Positions 6,524 to 12,869 of a DNA stretch of 12,887 nt are shown here, in pieces (positions within the stretch are counted from its first letter, which is position 1; each line of letters begins with the position of its first letter). Below the pieces are notes generated by a model. It was not told the origin of the DNA, ran no database searches, and saw only the letters and a list, made by a program, of their open reading frames with translations. The position numbers and the translations under genes are program-made. The stretch covers positions 1 to 12,887 of the forward strand of contig DFIR01000016.1 of NCBI GenBank assembly GCA_002372815.1, written 5' to 3'. Source of the stretch: Lachnospiraceae bacterium UBA3692. Its GTDB lineage: Bacteria > Bacillota > Clostridia > Lachnospirales > Lachnospiraceae.

Positions 6524-6539
6524 TTCTCTCCCTCTCAAA

Positions 6540-6611
6540 AGCGCGCAGGGGACGGTTCTCTGCGCGGCATGATCGTATACAGAGCGCGCAGGGGACGGTT
6601 CTCTGCGCGCT
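6540..6611 (+). repeat. Palindromic GCGCGC/GGGACGGTTC repeats, copies C and D
   Basis: Copy C (6540-6566) and copy D (6583-6611) are direct copies separated by 16 nt. D is identical to copy A (AGCGCGCAG, loop GGGACGGTTCT, CTGCGCGCT). C lacks the last arm bases (GCGCGG). On the plus strand D is followed by TTTT. On the minus strand C is followed by TTTTGAGAGG, placing a hairpin plus T4 directly before the 2HCT ribosome binding site. Confidence 0.9.
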
Positions 6612-6664
6612 TTTAATGTATGCACATTTTAGCGCAGCGCGGCGCTTCCTGCAAGGAGCGCAGC
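6612..6664. other. Spacer with a small bulged hairpin between repeat copies D and E
   Basis: AT-rich start, then GCGCTTCCT, GCA, AGGAGCGC at about 6641-6660: two 4-bp helices with a one-base bulge. It is unlike the main repeat family. No gene is seen. Confidence 0.4.
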
Positions 6665-6775
6665 GCGCGCAGGGGACGGTTCTCCGCGCGCTTCGACGAT
6701 TAAATCGCGCGCAGGGGACGGTTCTCCGCGCGCTTTGATGATTAAATCGCGCGCAGAGAACCGTCCCCTGCGCGC
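6665..6775. repeat. Palindromic repeats, copies E, F (plus) and G (minus), with a 42-nt tandem period
   Basis: E is 6665-6691, F is 6707-6733 and G is 6749-6775. E and F carry the CCGCGCGC arm variant, which puts an A-C mismatch in the stem. G is the standard CTGCGCGC type in reverse orientation. The spacers after E and F are both 14 nt and nearly equal (TTCGACGATTAAAT, TTTGATGATTAAAT), so repeat plus spacer has been tandemly duplicated with a 42-nt period. F and G form an inverted pair of 27 nt with one mismatch. Confidence 0.92.
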
Positions 6776-6777
6776 TC

Positions 6778-6807
6778 TTGCGTTTGAAGGCATGTATCCT
6801 GTATACT
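6778..6807 (+). promoter_or_regulatory. Candidate promoter of the AGCS symporter
   Basis: TTGCGT (6778-6783), an 18-nt spacer, then TATACT (6802-6807). The -10 is one base from consensus and the -35 is moderate. It begins two bases after the last repeat copy (G), and the transcript would have a leader of about 80 nt before the ATG at 6896. Confidence 0.45.
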
Positions 6808-6895
6808 TCTGCTATCACGCACAACTGTCCGCGCTGCGCATACATTTGCGGGCATACAACCGCGGGCTGCCAGACCTGCAAAGAAAGGAGTTTCC

Positions 6896-8296
6896 ATGTC
6901 CTTCGCCGAACTGCTCACGAAATTCGACGACATTCTCTACACCTGGTGCCTGATCTACATGCTCGCCGGAGCGGGAATCTACTTCAGCATCCGCACCGGG
7001 TTCGTGCAGCTCCGTCTGCTCGGGGACTGCTTCACATGCATGTTTGAAAAGAAATCCTCCTCGCACCACATGTCTTCCTTCCAGGCGCTGATGGTCGCGA
7101 CCGCTTCCCGCGTCGGCACCGGCAACATGGCCGGCGTTGCCACCGCCATTGTGGCGGGCGGCCCCGGCGCAGCCTTCTGGATGTGGCTGATGGCGGTTCT
7201 GGGTGCAGCCTCCGCTTTCATCGAAAGTACGCTGGCACAGATCTACAAGGTCCAGGAGGAGGACGAGTCCTACAAAGGCGGCCCCGCCTACTACATCGAA
7301 CGCGCTCTGGGTGCGCGCTGGCTGGGCGTTGTCTTCGCGGTCTCGCTGATCGCCACTTTCGCCTTCGGTTTCAACGGACTGCAGGCTTATAACATCGTCT
7401 CCACGATGGAGTACTACTTCCCGGATCTGCACAGTTCCCCGGTGCCGCTGGTCATCGGCTGTCTCCTGTTCGCCTCCTCCCTCTATCTGTTCTTCGCCGG
7501 CTCCGACAAGATCGGCTGGCTCTCCTCCGTCCTGGTCCCGGTCATGTCTGTCATGTATATCGTGATGGGCATCCTGATCATCATCCTCAACATCGGCGAG
7601 ATCCCCGCGGTGCTGGCAGCCGTAATGAAGGACGCCTTCGACTTCCGCGCCATCTTCGGCGGCTTCACGGGATCCTGCATGGTGCTGGGCATCAAGCGCG
7701 GTCTGTTCTCCAATGAAGCCGGTATGGGCTCCGCGCCGAACGCTTCCGCTTCGGCCGAAGTCTCCCACCCCGCCAAGCAGGGCCTGGCCCAGATCATCTC
7801 CGTCTACATCGACACGCTCATGATCTGCTCGGCGACCGTCTTCATCCTGCTCCTCACCGGCGTCTACAAGACCGACAGCTCTCTCACGGGCATTCCGCTC
7901 CTGCAGCAGAGCGTCGCCGCCCAGTTCGGACCCTGGGCCATCCACGTGATCACCGTAGCTGTCTGCATGTTCGCCTTTACGTCCATCGTCGGCAACTACT
8001 TCTACGCGGAGGCCAACATCCTCTTCATCAGCAAAAACAAGACCTTCCTCACCGTCTTCCGCGTCGCCGCCGCCTTCATGGTCCTGCTCGGCGCCATGAA
8101 CAGCATGGATGTCGCCTGGTCCCTCGCGGACATCACCATGGGCCTCGAGGCCGTCGTCAACATCATCGCCATCCTGCTCCTGTCCCGCATCGCCATCGCG
8201 GCACTCAAGGACTACGAGCGCCAGAAAGCCCTCGGCGTCGACCCTGTCTTCCACGAACAAAACATCGGCCTGGACAACACCGACGTGTGGAAGTAA
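6896..8296 (+). CDS. Alanine/glycine:cation symporter family (AGCS) protein
   Basis: Integral membrane Na+- or H+-coupled amino-acid symporter of the AGCS family (AlsT/DagA type), 466 residues, normal length. Seen: ATASRVGTGNMAGVATAI at about 69-86, the sodium/substrate-site region; GGPAYYIERALG at about 128-139; GIKRGLFSNEAGMGSAPNAS at about 264-283, the hallmark AGCS motif; and about eleven hydrophobic segments. The ATG at 6896 is preceded by AAAGGAG at 5-nt spacing. It is divergent from the 2HCT gene. Repeat copy H begins 2 nt after the TAA stop. There is no recognisable T-run terminator. The amino acid substrate (alanine, glycine or glutamine) cannot be assigned. Confidence 0.95.
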   Translation: MSFAELLTKFDDILYTWCLIYMLAGAGIYFSIRTGFVQLRLLGDCFTCMFEKKSSSHHMSSFQALMVATASRVGTGNMAGVATAIVAGGPGAAFWMWLMAVLGAASAFIESTLAQIYKVQEEDESYKGGPAYYIERALGARWLGVVFAVSLIATFAFGFNGLQAYNIVSTMEYYFPDLHSSPVPLVIGCLLFASSLYLFFAGSDKIGWLSSVLVPVMSVMYIVMGILIIILNIGEIPAVLAAVMKDAFDFRAIFGGFTGSCMVLGIKRGLFSNEAGMGSAPNASASAEVSHPAKQGLAQIISVYIDTLMICSATVFILLLTGVYKTDSSLTGIPLLQQSVAAQFGPWAIHVITVAVCMFAFTSIVGNYFYAEANILFISKNKTFLTVFRVAAAFMVLLGAMNSMDVAWSLADITMGLEAVVNIIAILLLSRIAIAALKDYERQKALGVDPVFHEQNIGLDNTDVWK

Positions 8297-8298
8297 AA

Positions 8299-8324
8299 GC
8301 GCGCAGGGGACGGTTCTCCGCGCG
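8299..8324 (+). repeat. Palindromic repeat copy H directly after the AGCS stop codon
   Basis: Arms GCGCGC and CGCGCG around the AGGGGACGGTTCTC core, the CCGCGCG variant also seen in E and F. It starts two bases after the TAA stop, in the same direction as the gene. No T-run follows on the plus strand (GGTCACTC), but the opposite strand has TTTTAC, so a classical intrinsic terminator for the gene is not formed. Confidence 0.9.
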
Positions 8325-8335
8325 GTCACTCACAA

Positions 8336-8586
8336 CACATAAAGAAGGCCTGCATCCATGCTCTCCACGATCACTTCGCGGAGATCCACGCAGATCTGCC
8401 CGGCACACCTGACGGGCAATGTCCCAACTCGAGGCTCGCTCTGATGAGCGAGCCTCTCAAACAGTAGGACAACACAAGCCGCAGCTTGAAGCCGCGGCTT
8501 GTGACCCGTCAGGCGCACTGTGCAGATCAAGTGTATCAACCCGCTCGTTCAAAGTGGAGCGCACGGACGCAGGCTGTCTTTATGTG
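8336..8586 (-). ncRNA. Candidate structured RNA or folded mobile element, about 250 nt
   Basis: The region folds on itself from end to end. The outer stem is 8336-8368 with 8554-8586: 28 of 33 Watson-Crick pairs, starting CACATAAAG/CTTTATGTG. The inner stem is 8393-8416 with 8505-8528: 19 of 24 pairs, ending in nine perfect pairs CCTGACGGG/CCCGTCAGG. It closes a tight junction holding a perfect 11-bp hairpin (8431-8456, loop TGAT) on a TGTCC/GGACA helper stem, and a perfect 10-bp hairpin (8473-8503). Read as minus-strand RNA, five mismatches become G-U pairs; read as plus strand only two do, which favours minus. No coding signal is convincing. The type assigned is provisional: a MITE-like element with long terminal inverted repeats fits the same data. 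No promoter or target-site duplication was found. Confidence 0.5.
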
Positions 8587-8648
8587 CAGAGCGCCGCAAA
8601 GTAACGGTGCCTCTCGTGGATATGGGGAGGTGATTCCTGATTCCCGGA

Positions 8649-8701
8649 GCGCGCAGAGAACCGTCCCCTGCGCGGCGCGCGGAGAACCGTCCCCTGCGCG
8701 C
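8649..8701 (-). repeat. Palindromic repeat copies I and J, tandem, directly after the VWA gene stop
   Basis: Copy I (8649-8674) and copy J (8675-8701) abut head to tail, both minus-oriented. J is the CCGCGCGC variant; I is the standard variant missing its last base. J ends at 8701, immediately next to the TAA stop at 8702-8704 of the VWA gene, and reads in that gene's direction. Bases 8587-8648 to the left show nothing else I can support. Confidence 0.92.
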
Positions 8702-9412
8702 TTATTTGCGGCGGGCGAAGTCCTTGCGGATTTCGTTGAAGACGGTGCCGTCCTCGAAGTCCTCCTGCATGGCGGCGGCGGAAGGGGCGCAGCGCGCGCG
8801 GCTGACGGCGTCGCTCATTGCCTCATAGTTGAGGCTCTGGCCACAGCTGTCGTTGTGGAAGGTGGCGGCGTGGTGCCGGTCGATGCCGATCCGGGAAGCT
8901 GTCTCCGCGGCATCCATGTTGGCGCCCAGGAACAGGAATTCCCAGTGGTCCGCCTCTTTGTGCTGCTCGATCATCCTGCGCACTTCCGGACCTGTGAAAT
9001 GTCTGCTCGCATTCTCCATGCCGTCCGTGGTGATGATGAAGAGGGTCTTCGCCGGCACGTCCTCCGGCCGCGCGTACCTGTGGATGGTGTCAATGTGGCG
9101 GATGGCGCCGCCGACGGCATCCAGCAGCGCCGTCGCGCCACGCACGTAGTACTCCTTGTCCGTCATCGGCGGCACCTTCTGGATCGGGCAGCGGTCGTAG
9201 AGGACCTCCTGCCGGTCATCGAAGAGGACGACGCTGACATACGCCTCTCCTTCTTCCTTCTTCTGCTTGTCCAGCATGCTGTTGAAGCCGCCGATCGTGT
9301 CGCGCTCCAGCCCGCTCATGGACCCGCTCCTGTCCAGGATCATGACGACCTCGGTGAGGTTCCTCCGGGAGCTGCTCCCTGCCTGCTCATCCTTGTTTCT
9401 CCAAAATTTCAT
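8702..9412 (-). CDS. von Willebrand factor type A domain protein
   Basis: 236-residue protein made almost entirely of one VWA domain. The metal-ion-dependent adhesion site is complete: D27-R-S29-G-S31 in VVMILDRSGSMSG, T94 in RGATALLDAVG, and D130 in FIITTDGMEN. No signal peptide or membrane helix, so probably cytosolic. Such proteins bind partners through Mg2+ and often act with stress or tellurite-type systems; the partner here is unknown. The start ATG at 9412 is chosen because AAAGGAG lies 6 nt upstream; an upstream in-frame ATG falls in the leader hairpin. It is the third same-strand gene after the macro-domain and radical SAM genes, separated by a 164-nt leader with a long hairpin. Confidence 0.92.
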   Translation of the reverse strand: MKFWRNKDEQAGSSSRRNLTEVVMILDRSGSMSGLERDTIGGFNSMLDKQKKEEGEAYVSVVLFDDRQEVLYDRCPIQKVPPMTDKEYYVRGATALLDAVGGAIRHIDTIHRYARPEDVPAKTLFIITTDGMENASRHFTGPEVRRMIEQHKEADHWEFLFLGANMDAAETASRIGIDRHHAATFHNDSCGQSLNYEAMSDAVSRARCAPSAAAMQEDFEDGTVFNEIRKDFARRK

Positions 9413-9443
9413 GTCTGTCTCCTTTCTTTGTTCAACGGGAAAA

Positions 9444-9487
9444 CCCGCAGCTGTATCTCTCATCTGTAATGAGGATACAGCCGCGGG
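9444..9487 (-). terminator. Long hairpin between the radical SAM and VWA genes (terminator or attenuator)
   Basis: CCCGC pairs with GCGGG, GCTGTATC with GATACAGC and CTCAT with ATGAG around a CTGTA loop, with only small mismatches between helices. It is flanked by AAAA on the left and CTTTT on the right, so both strands have a T-run (minus strand: GCGGGTTTTCCC). It lies 90 nt after the radical SAM stop and 31 nt before the VWA start. That leaves almost no room for a VWA promoter after it, so an attenuator is possible. Confidence 0.65.
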
Positions 9488-9576
9488 CTTTTAAAAAGGT
9501 CGCCTGTGAGGAGACATTTCTGACAATTCTATTACCGGAAAGAGGCCGCTGCATATCCCGGGAAGCGCCGGGCGCC

Positions 9577-10455
9577 TCACAGATCCCCGTACTCCCGGAA
9601 CGCCCTCCGGTACCCGTGGGCCTCCGCATAGCGGATCGCCGACAGGAGAGACGGGATATCGCGGTTCAGCGTGCCGGCCAGGGGCAGGTAATTGGAGGCG
9701 TGATTGGACCGGAAGACCGTCCCCTCCGCATCCACATGCTCGAGGAAGAGGACCATCTCCTTCAGCACCTCCCGGTCGGTGATCCGCTCGAAGCGGCCCG
9801 AAACCAGGTCGTCGTACATGGGCGTCCCCTTGTAGAGGCGCAGGGTCAGGAAGGAGCAGAACTCCGGCTTCATAGCCGAGATGAGCTCCGCGCACGCGAG
9901 CGCGTGCCGCTCCACGGCAGCCCTGCCGCCCAGCCCGGAGATCAGCGTCACGCTGTTGCCGATGCCGGCCTCATGCAGCCTGTCCGCTGCCGCCGCATAT
10001 TCCTCCGGCGTGCAGCCCTTATGAATGGCGCGCAGGATCTCCGCATCCCCGGACTCCGCCCCCATGTAGACCAGCGACAGCCCCGCAGCCCGGAGCGCTG
10101 CCAGCTCCTCCGGGGACTTGCGCAGGACATCCGCCGCCGTGGCATAGGAGGATACCCGCTCCACCGAAGGCAGCAGTTCCTGCACAGCCGCCAGAAGTCT
10201 CAGGAGCCGGTCCGTCGGCACACACAGCGCATCCCCGTCCGCAAAGAAAACGCGCCGGAAAAAGTCTCTGTAAGGAGACCCCGCCACCGCCCGAAGCTCC
10301 GCCAGGATCTCCTCCTCTGTGCGGATGCGGAATGTTTTGGCCTTGTACATGTTGCAGAAGGTGCAGGTGTTGTGGGCGCAGCCGATGGTGATCTGGATGA
10401 TGAGGCTCCGGGCTTCGCTCGGCGGCCGGTATAAAGTTCCTTCGTAGTTGAACAC
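9577..10455 (-). CDS. Radical SAM protein (COG1032/Elp3-like)
   Basis: 292 residues from a GTG start at 10455, chosen because AAGGAG lies 6 nt upstream; the in-frame ATG at 10497 has no ribosome binding site and overlaps the macro gene's end. The iron-sulfur motif is ITIGCAHNTCTFCNMYK with Cys26, Cys31 and Cys34 (C-x4-C-x2-C), which should hold the 4Fe-4S cluster that cleaves S-adenosylmethionine. Later motifs SLVYMGAESGDAEIL and VTLISGLGG are typical SAM-barrel strands. There is no extra C-terminal cluster or cobalamin domain. The reaction is unknown. It follows the macro-domain gene by 38 nt in the same direction. Confidence 0.9.
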   Translation of the reverse strand: MFNYEGTLYRPPSEARSLIIQITIGCAHNTCTFCNMYKAKTFRIRTEEEILAELRAVAGSPYRDFFRRVFFADGDALCVPTDRLLRLLAAVQELLPSVERVSSYATAADVLRKSPEELAALRAAGLSLVYMGAESGDAEILRAIHKGCTPEEYAAAADRLHEAGIGNSVTLISGLGGRAAVERHALACAELISAMKPEFCSFLTLRLYKGTPMYDDLVSGRFERITDREVLKEMVLFLEHVDAEGTVFRSNHASNYLPLAGTLNRDIPSLLSAIRYAEAHGYRRAFREYGDL

Positions 10456-10493
10456 AGGTGTCTCCTTCCCCGGTCCTCTCCCGGGCGCGCCGC

Positions 10494-11771
10494 TCACCCC
10501 AGCAGCGGCTGGTCGTACTCAAAGAGCAGGGCGTTCACTTCGAACAGGTCATAGATCCGGTTTTCGATGCAGTAGCCGACGATCACATCCATCAGGCTGG
10601 CGGGCGACAGCGCGAGGCCGGCCAGGCGCAGCAGGTCCGTGGTCTCGTCCATGTTCAGGCGCAGGGCCATGGCGAGCGCCATCGCTGTCTTCTTCTGCGG
10701 CCTGTATTCCGGATTGCTGCGGATCTTCGAGAAAAGCTTCCGGTCCACATTCGCCCGCTTGTAGACTTCGACGTCCGTGTAACCTTTTTCGTCGATCAGG
10801 CGCAGGAGCTGCTGCTGGAAGGTCTCCTGCTTCCTGTTCAGGAGATCCTTCAGCTTCCGTCCGCGCAGGAAGGCCGGCCGCTGCGCCGACGGACGCGCGG
10901 GAGTTCCCGGTGCCGCCGAATGTGCAGGCGCCCCCGGCGCCGCGAAGGGGCGCGCCGCCTGCTCCCGCCGGGACGTCTCCGGGGGACGCCCCGCGGCGGG
11001 TGAGATATGCGCATCGTGGGAGACGGGCGCGGCAGGCGCTGCATTTGCCGGTGCCGGGTTTTCCGGGCCCGCCTCCGCAGTGCTTTCCAAGTCCTCCGGC
11101 GGGAACAGTGTCATCTCCGCGTCTTCATAGTCTTCCCGGGCGTGATACAGGTTCCCCGGCGCGGCGGGCGCGGCGCCGACAGAATACTCCTCGAAGCGGC
11201 GGCGACGGCGGAAGGCCTGGGACGCGCCGGTCTTCTCTTCGATGTAGCGCTCGTCGATGTAGGCGTCGACGTGGTCGGTCAGGGCGGTGGAGAGGGCGTA
11301 GGAGCTCCTGTCGTAGACCGCCAGCGTGACGTCCATGTCCGCGTCCTGCAGGAAGGCGCGGATCGTGTCCAGCGCGATCTGCAGCGCCTGCTCCCGGGGA
11401 TAGCCGTAATTGCCCGCGGAAATCAACGGAAAAGCAATGCTCTCACACCCCAGCTGCTGCGCCAGCAGGAGGGACTTGCGGTAGCAGGAAGCCAGAAGCA
11501 TGGAGGCGCGCTCCGGCTCCTCTCTGCGCCAGTCAGGTCCCACCGTGTGCAGGATGTAACGGGCATGCAGGGCATGGGCGCCGGTCGCCGCCACCTCTCC
11601 CGGGGGAATGGGCCCGATCTTTTTCCGGTCCGCAAGCAGGGCTTCCGCACCGGCAGCCTGATAGACCGCATGGTCCGTGCCGCTCCCGATGACCGGCTCC
11701 GGGTTGGCAGTGTTGACGATGGCATCCGCCTTGATGCGGGTGAGGTCCTCGCGTATGATTCGAAATGGCAT
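10494..11771 (-). CDS. Macro-domain protein with C-terminal helical HTH-like domain
   Basis: 425 residues. Residues 1-175 are a macro domain, which binds or removes ADP-ribose: DAIVNTANPEPVIGSGTDHA (16-35) is the ligand loop and FPLISAGNYGYP (114-125) the second. Residues about 195-305 are a low-complexity Ala/Pro/Gly/Arg linker with no predicted fold. Residues about 310-425 (QQLLRLIDEKGYTDVEVY, RKLFSKIRS, then DETTDLLRLAGLALS) form a helical domain that I recall from clostridial proteins, resembling a helix-turn-helix. The start ATG at 11771 follows CAGGAG at 5-nt spacing. It is the first gene of the macro, radical SAM, VWA series. Whether it is a hydrolase, an ADP-ribose reader or a regulator is open. 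Confidence 0.9.
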   Translation of the reverse strand: MPFRIIREDLTRIKADAIVNTANPEPVIGSGTDHAVYQAAGAEALLADRKKIGPIPPGEVAATGAHALHARYILHTVGPDWRREEPERASMLLASCYRKSLLLAQQLGCESIAFPLISAGNYGYPREQALQIALDTIRAFLQDADMDVTLAVYDRSSYALSTALTDHVDAYIDERYIEEKTGASQAFRRRRRFEEYSVGAAPAAPGNLYHAREDYEDAEMTLFPPEDLESTAEAGPENPAPANAAPAAPVSHDAHISPAAGRPPETSRREQAARPFAAPGAPAHSAAPGTPARPSAQRPAFLRGRKLKDLLNRKQETFQQQLLRLIDEKGYTDVEVYKRANVDRKLFSKIRSNPEYRPQKKTAMALAMALRLNMDETTDLLRLAGLALSPASLMDVIVGYCIENRIYDLFEVNALLFEYDQPLLG

Positions 11772-11855
11772 ATCCGCTCCTGTTTCTTTTACTACACTTT
11801 TGCTGAGTCCTGTGATATGATAATGAGCGTCCGTCCGGACAAATCCGTTTTACCT

Positions 11856-11863
11856 ATTATAGT
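11856..11863. promoter_or_regulatory. Overlapping divergent -10 elements between the macro gene and cysK
   Basis: On the minus strand 11861-11856 is a perfect TATAAT, about 85 nt before the macro start. On the plus strand TATAGT (11858-11863) overlaps it, with TATAAC just downstream, about 40 nt before cysK. Neither has a good -35 at 16-18 nt. The two promoters would compete for the same bases. Confidence 0.45.
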
Positions 11864-11871
11864 ATAACAAT

Positions 11872-11886
11872 TGCGATTGCATCGCA
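11872..11886. promoter_or_regulatory. 6-bp inverted repeat in the cysK leader
   Basis: TGCGAT, TGC, ATCGCA: a perfect 6-bp dyad ending 5 nt before the AGGAG ribosome binding site of cysK. It could be an operator overlapping the start of transcription or a small leader hairpin. No T-box or S-box structure is recognisable. Confidence 0.35.
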
Positions 11887-11904
11887 TCACAGGAGATTTT
11901 CCCA

Positions 11905-12834
11905 ATGATCTGCAACAACGTCCTCGAAGCTCTCGGCCACACCCCCATCATCCGCCTGAACAGAATGGTCCGCCCCGGCAGCGCGGAAGTCCTCGTCAAA
12001 TTCGAGGGCCTCAATGTCGGCGGCAGCATCAAGACCCGGACCGCCTACAACATGATCCTGCAGGCGGAGAAGGCCGGCCGTCTCACAAAAGACTCGATCA
12101 TCGTCGAGCCCACCAGCGGCAACCAGGGCATCGGCCTCGCGCTCGTCGGCGCGGTCCGCGGCTACCGGACGATCATCATCATGCCCGACAGCGTCAGCGA
12201 GGAGCGGCGCAAGCTCGTCCGCCACTACGGCGCGGAAGTTATCCTGAAGCACGACGACGGCGACATCGGCGCCTGCATCGCGGAGTGCCTGGAGACGGCC
12301 CTGCAGATGCAGAAGGACGATCCGAGGGTCTTCGTTCCCCAGCAGTTCGCCAATCCCGACAACCTGCAGACCCACCGCAACCACACCGCGCTCGAGATCC
12401 TCGAGCAGGTGGCGGGCCCGATCCACGGCTTCTGCTCCGGCATCGGCACCGGCGGCACGATCACCGGCATCGGCGAGACCCTGCGGGCTATGAATCCCGA
12501 CATCGAGATCTGGGCGGTGGAGCCCGAGAACGCGGCCATCCTGTCCGGCGGCAACATCGGGACCCACCTGCAGATGGGCATCGGCGACGGCATCATCCCG
12601 CCGATCCTGAACCAGCAGATCTACAACGAGATCTACATCGTCACCGACGAGGAGGCGATCGAGACCGCGCGCGACCTCTCCCGCCTGGAAGGCCTCATGT
12701 GCGGCATCTCCAGCGGCACCAACGTCGCCGCCGCGCTCAAACTCGCGGAGAAGCTCGGCGAAGGCAAGACCGTCGTCACGGTCCTTCCCGACACGGCGGA
12801 GAGATATTTCTCCACGGTGCTGTTTGACGAATGA
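11905..12834 (+). CDS. cysK: Cysteine synthase A (O-acetylserine sulfhydrylase)
   Basis: PLP-dependent cytosolic enzyme that makes L-cysteine from O-acetyl-L-serine and sulfide. 309 residues, usual for the family. Seen: K43 in NVGGSIKTR, the expected Schiff-base lysine (most relatives read 'GGSVKDR'); EPTSGNQGIG at 68-77, the substrate loop; GIGTGGTITG at 179-188, the phosphate-binding loop; and CGISSGTN with S270 facing the pyridine nitrogen. ATG at 11905 with AGGAG 9 nt upstream. It is monocistronic here and divergent from the macro gene. An element sharing the GGGACGGTTC core follows 19 nt after the stop. The K-T-R and G-N-Q variants may mark a clostridial subgroup; a related O-substituted-serine lyase is the alternative. 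Confidence 0.93.
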   Translation: MICNNVLEALGHTPIIRLNRMVRPGSAEVLVKFEGLNVGGSIKTRTAYNMILQAEKAGRLTKDSIIVEPTSGNQGIGLALVGAVRGYRTIIIMPDSVSEERRKLVRHYGAEVILKHDDGDIGACIAECLETALQMQKDDPRVFVPQQFANPDNLQTHRNHTALEILEQVAGPIHGFCSGIGTGGTITGIGETLRAMNPDIEIWAVEPENAAILSGGNIGTHLQMGIGDGIIPPILNQQIYNEIYIVTDEEAIETARDLSRLEGLMCGISSGTNVAAALKLAEKLGEGKTVVTVLPDTAERYFSTVLFDE

Positions 12835-12850
12835 AAACAAAAAGGCTCAC

Positions 12851-12869
12851 ACAGGGACGGTTCCAATGT
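12851..12869 (+). repeat. Related GGGACGGTTC-core element after cysK, probably cut by the window end
   Basis: ACAGGGACGGTTCCAATGT contains the same GGGACGGTTC core (12854-12863) as the other repeats, but with ACA/TGT arms in place of GCGCGC. It lies just after the cysK stop in the gene's direction. The last bases of the window (GCGACAC) may begin another unit. Confidence 0.6.

Noticed and set aside
6524..6625. N-terminal extension of the 2HCT transporter giving residues such as AQRTVPCA
   Set aside because: This is translation of the palindromic repeats; the ATG at 6523 has its own ribosome binding site and suits the family.
6540..6775. CRISPR array
   Set aside because: Repeats change orientation, spacers are 14-16 nt or longer and partly identical, and no cas gene is present.
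6815..8329. 504-codon minus-strand open frame opposite the AGCS gene
   Set aside because: Asp/Gly/His-rich low-quality translation antisense to a clear symporter; its start lies in repeat sequence.
8330..8604. Two small opposed ORFs (8330-8539 minus, 8419-8604 plus) with similar C-terminal halves
   Set aside because: Their similarity is the by-product of the inverted-repeat arms; neither has a ribosome binding site, and both cross hairpins.
11772..11904. Riboswitch or T-box controlling cysK
   Set aside because: The leader is only about 40 nt from the -10 and shows just a 6-bp dyad; no T-box or SAM-type core is visible.
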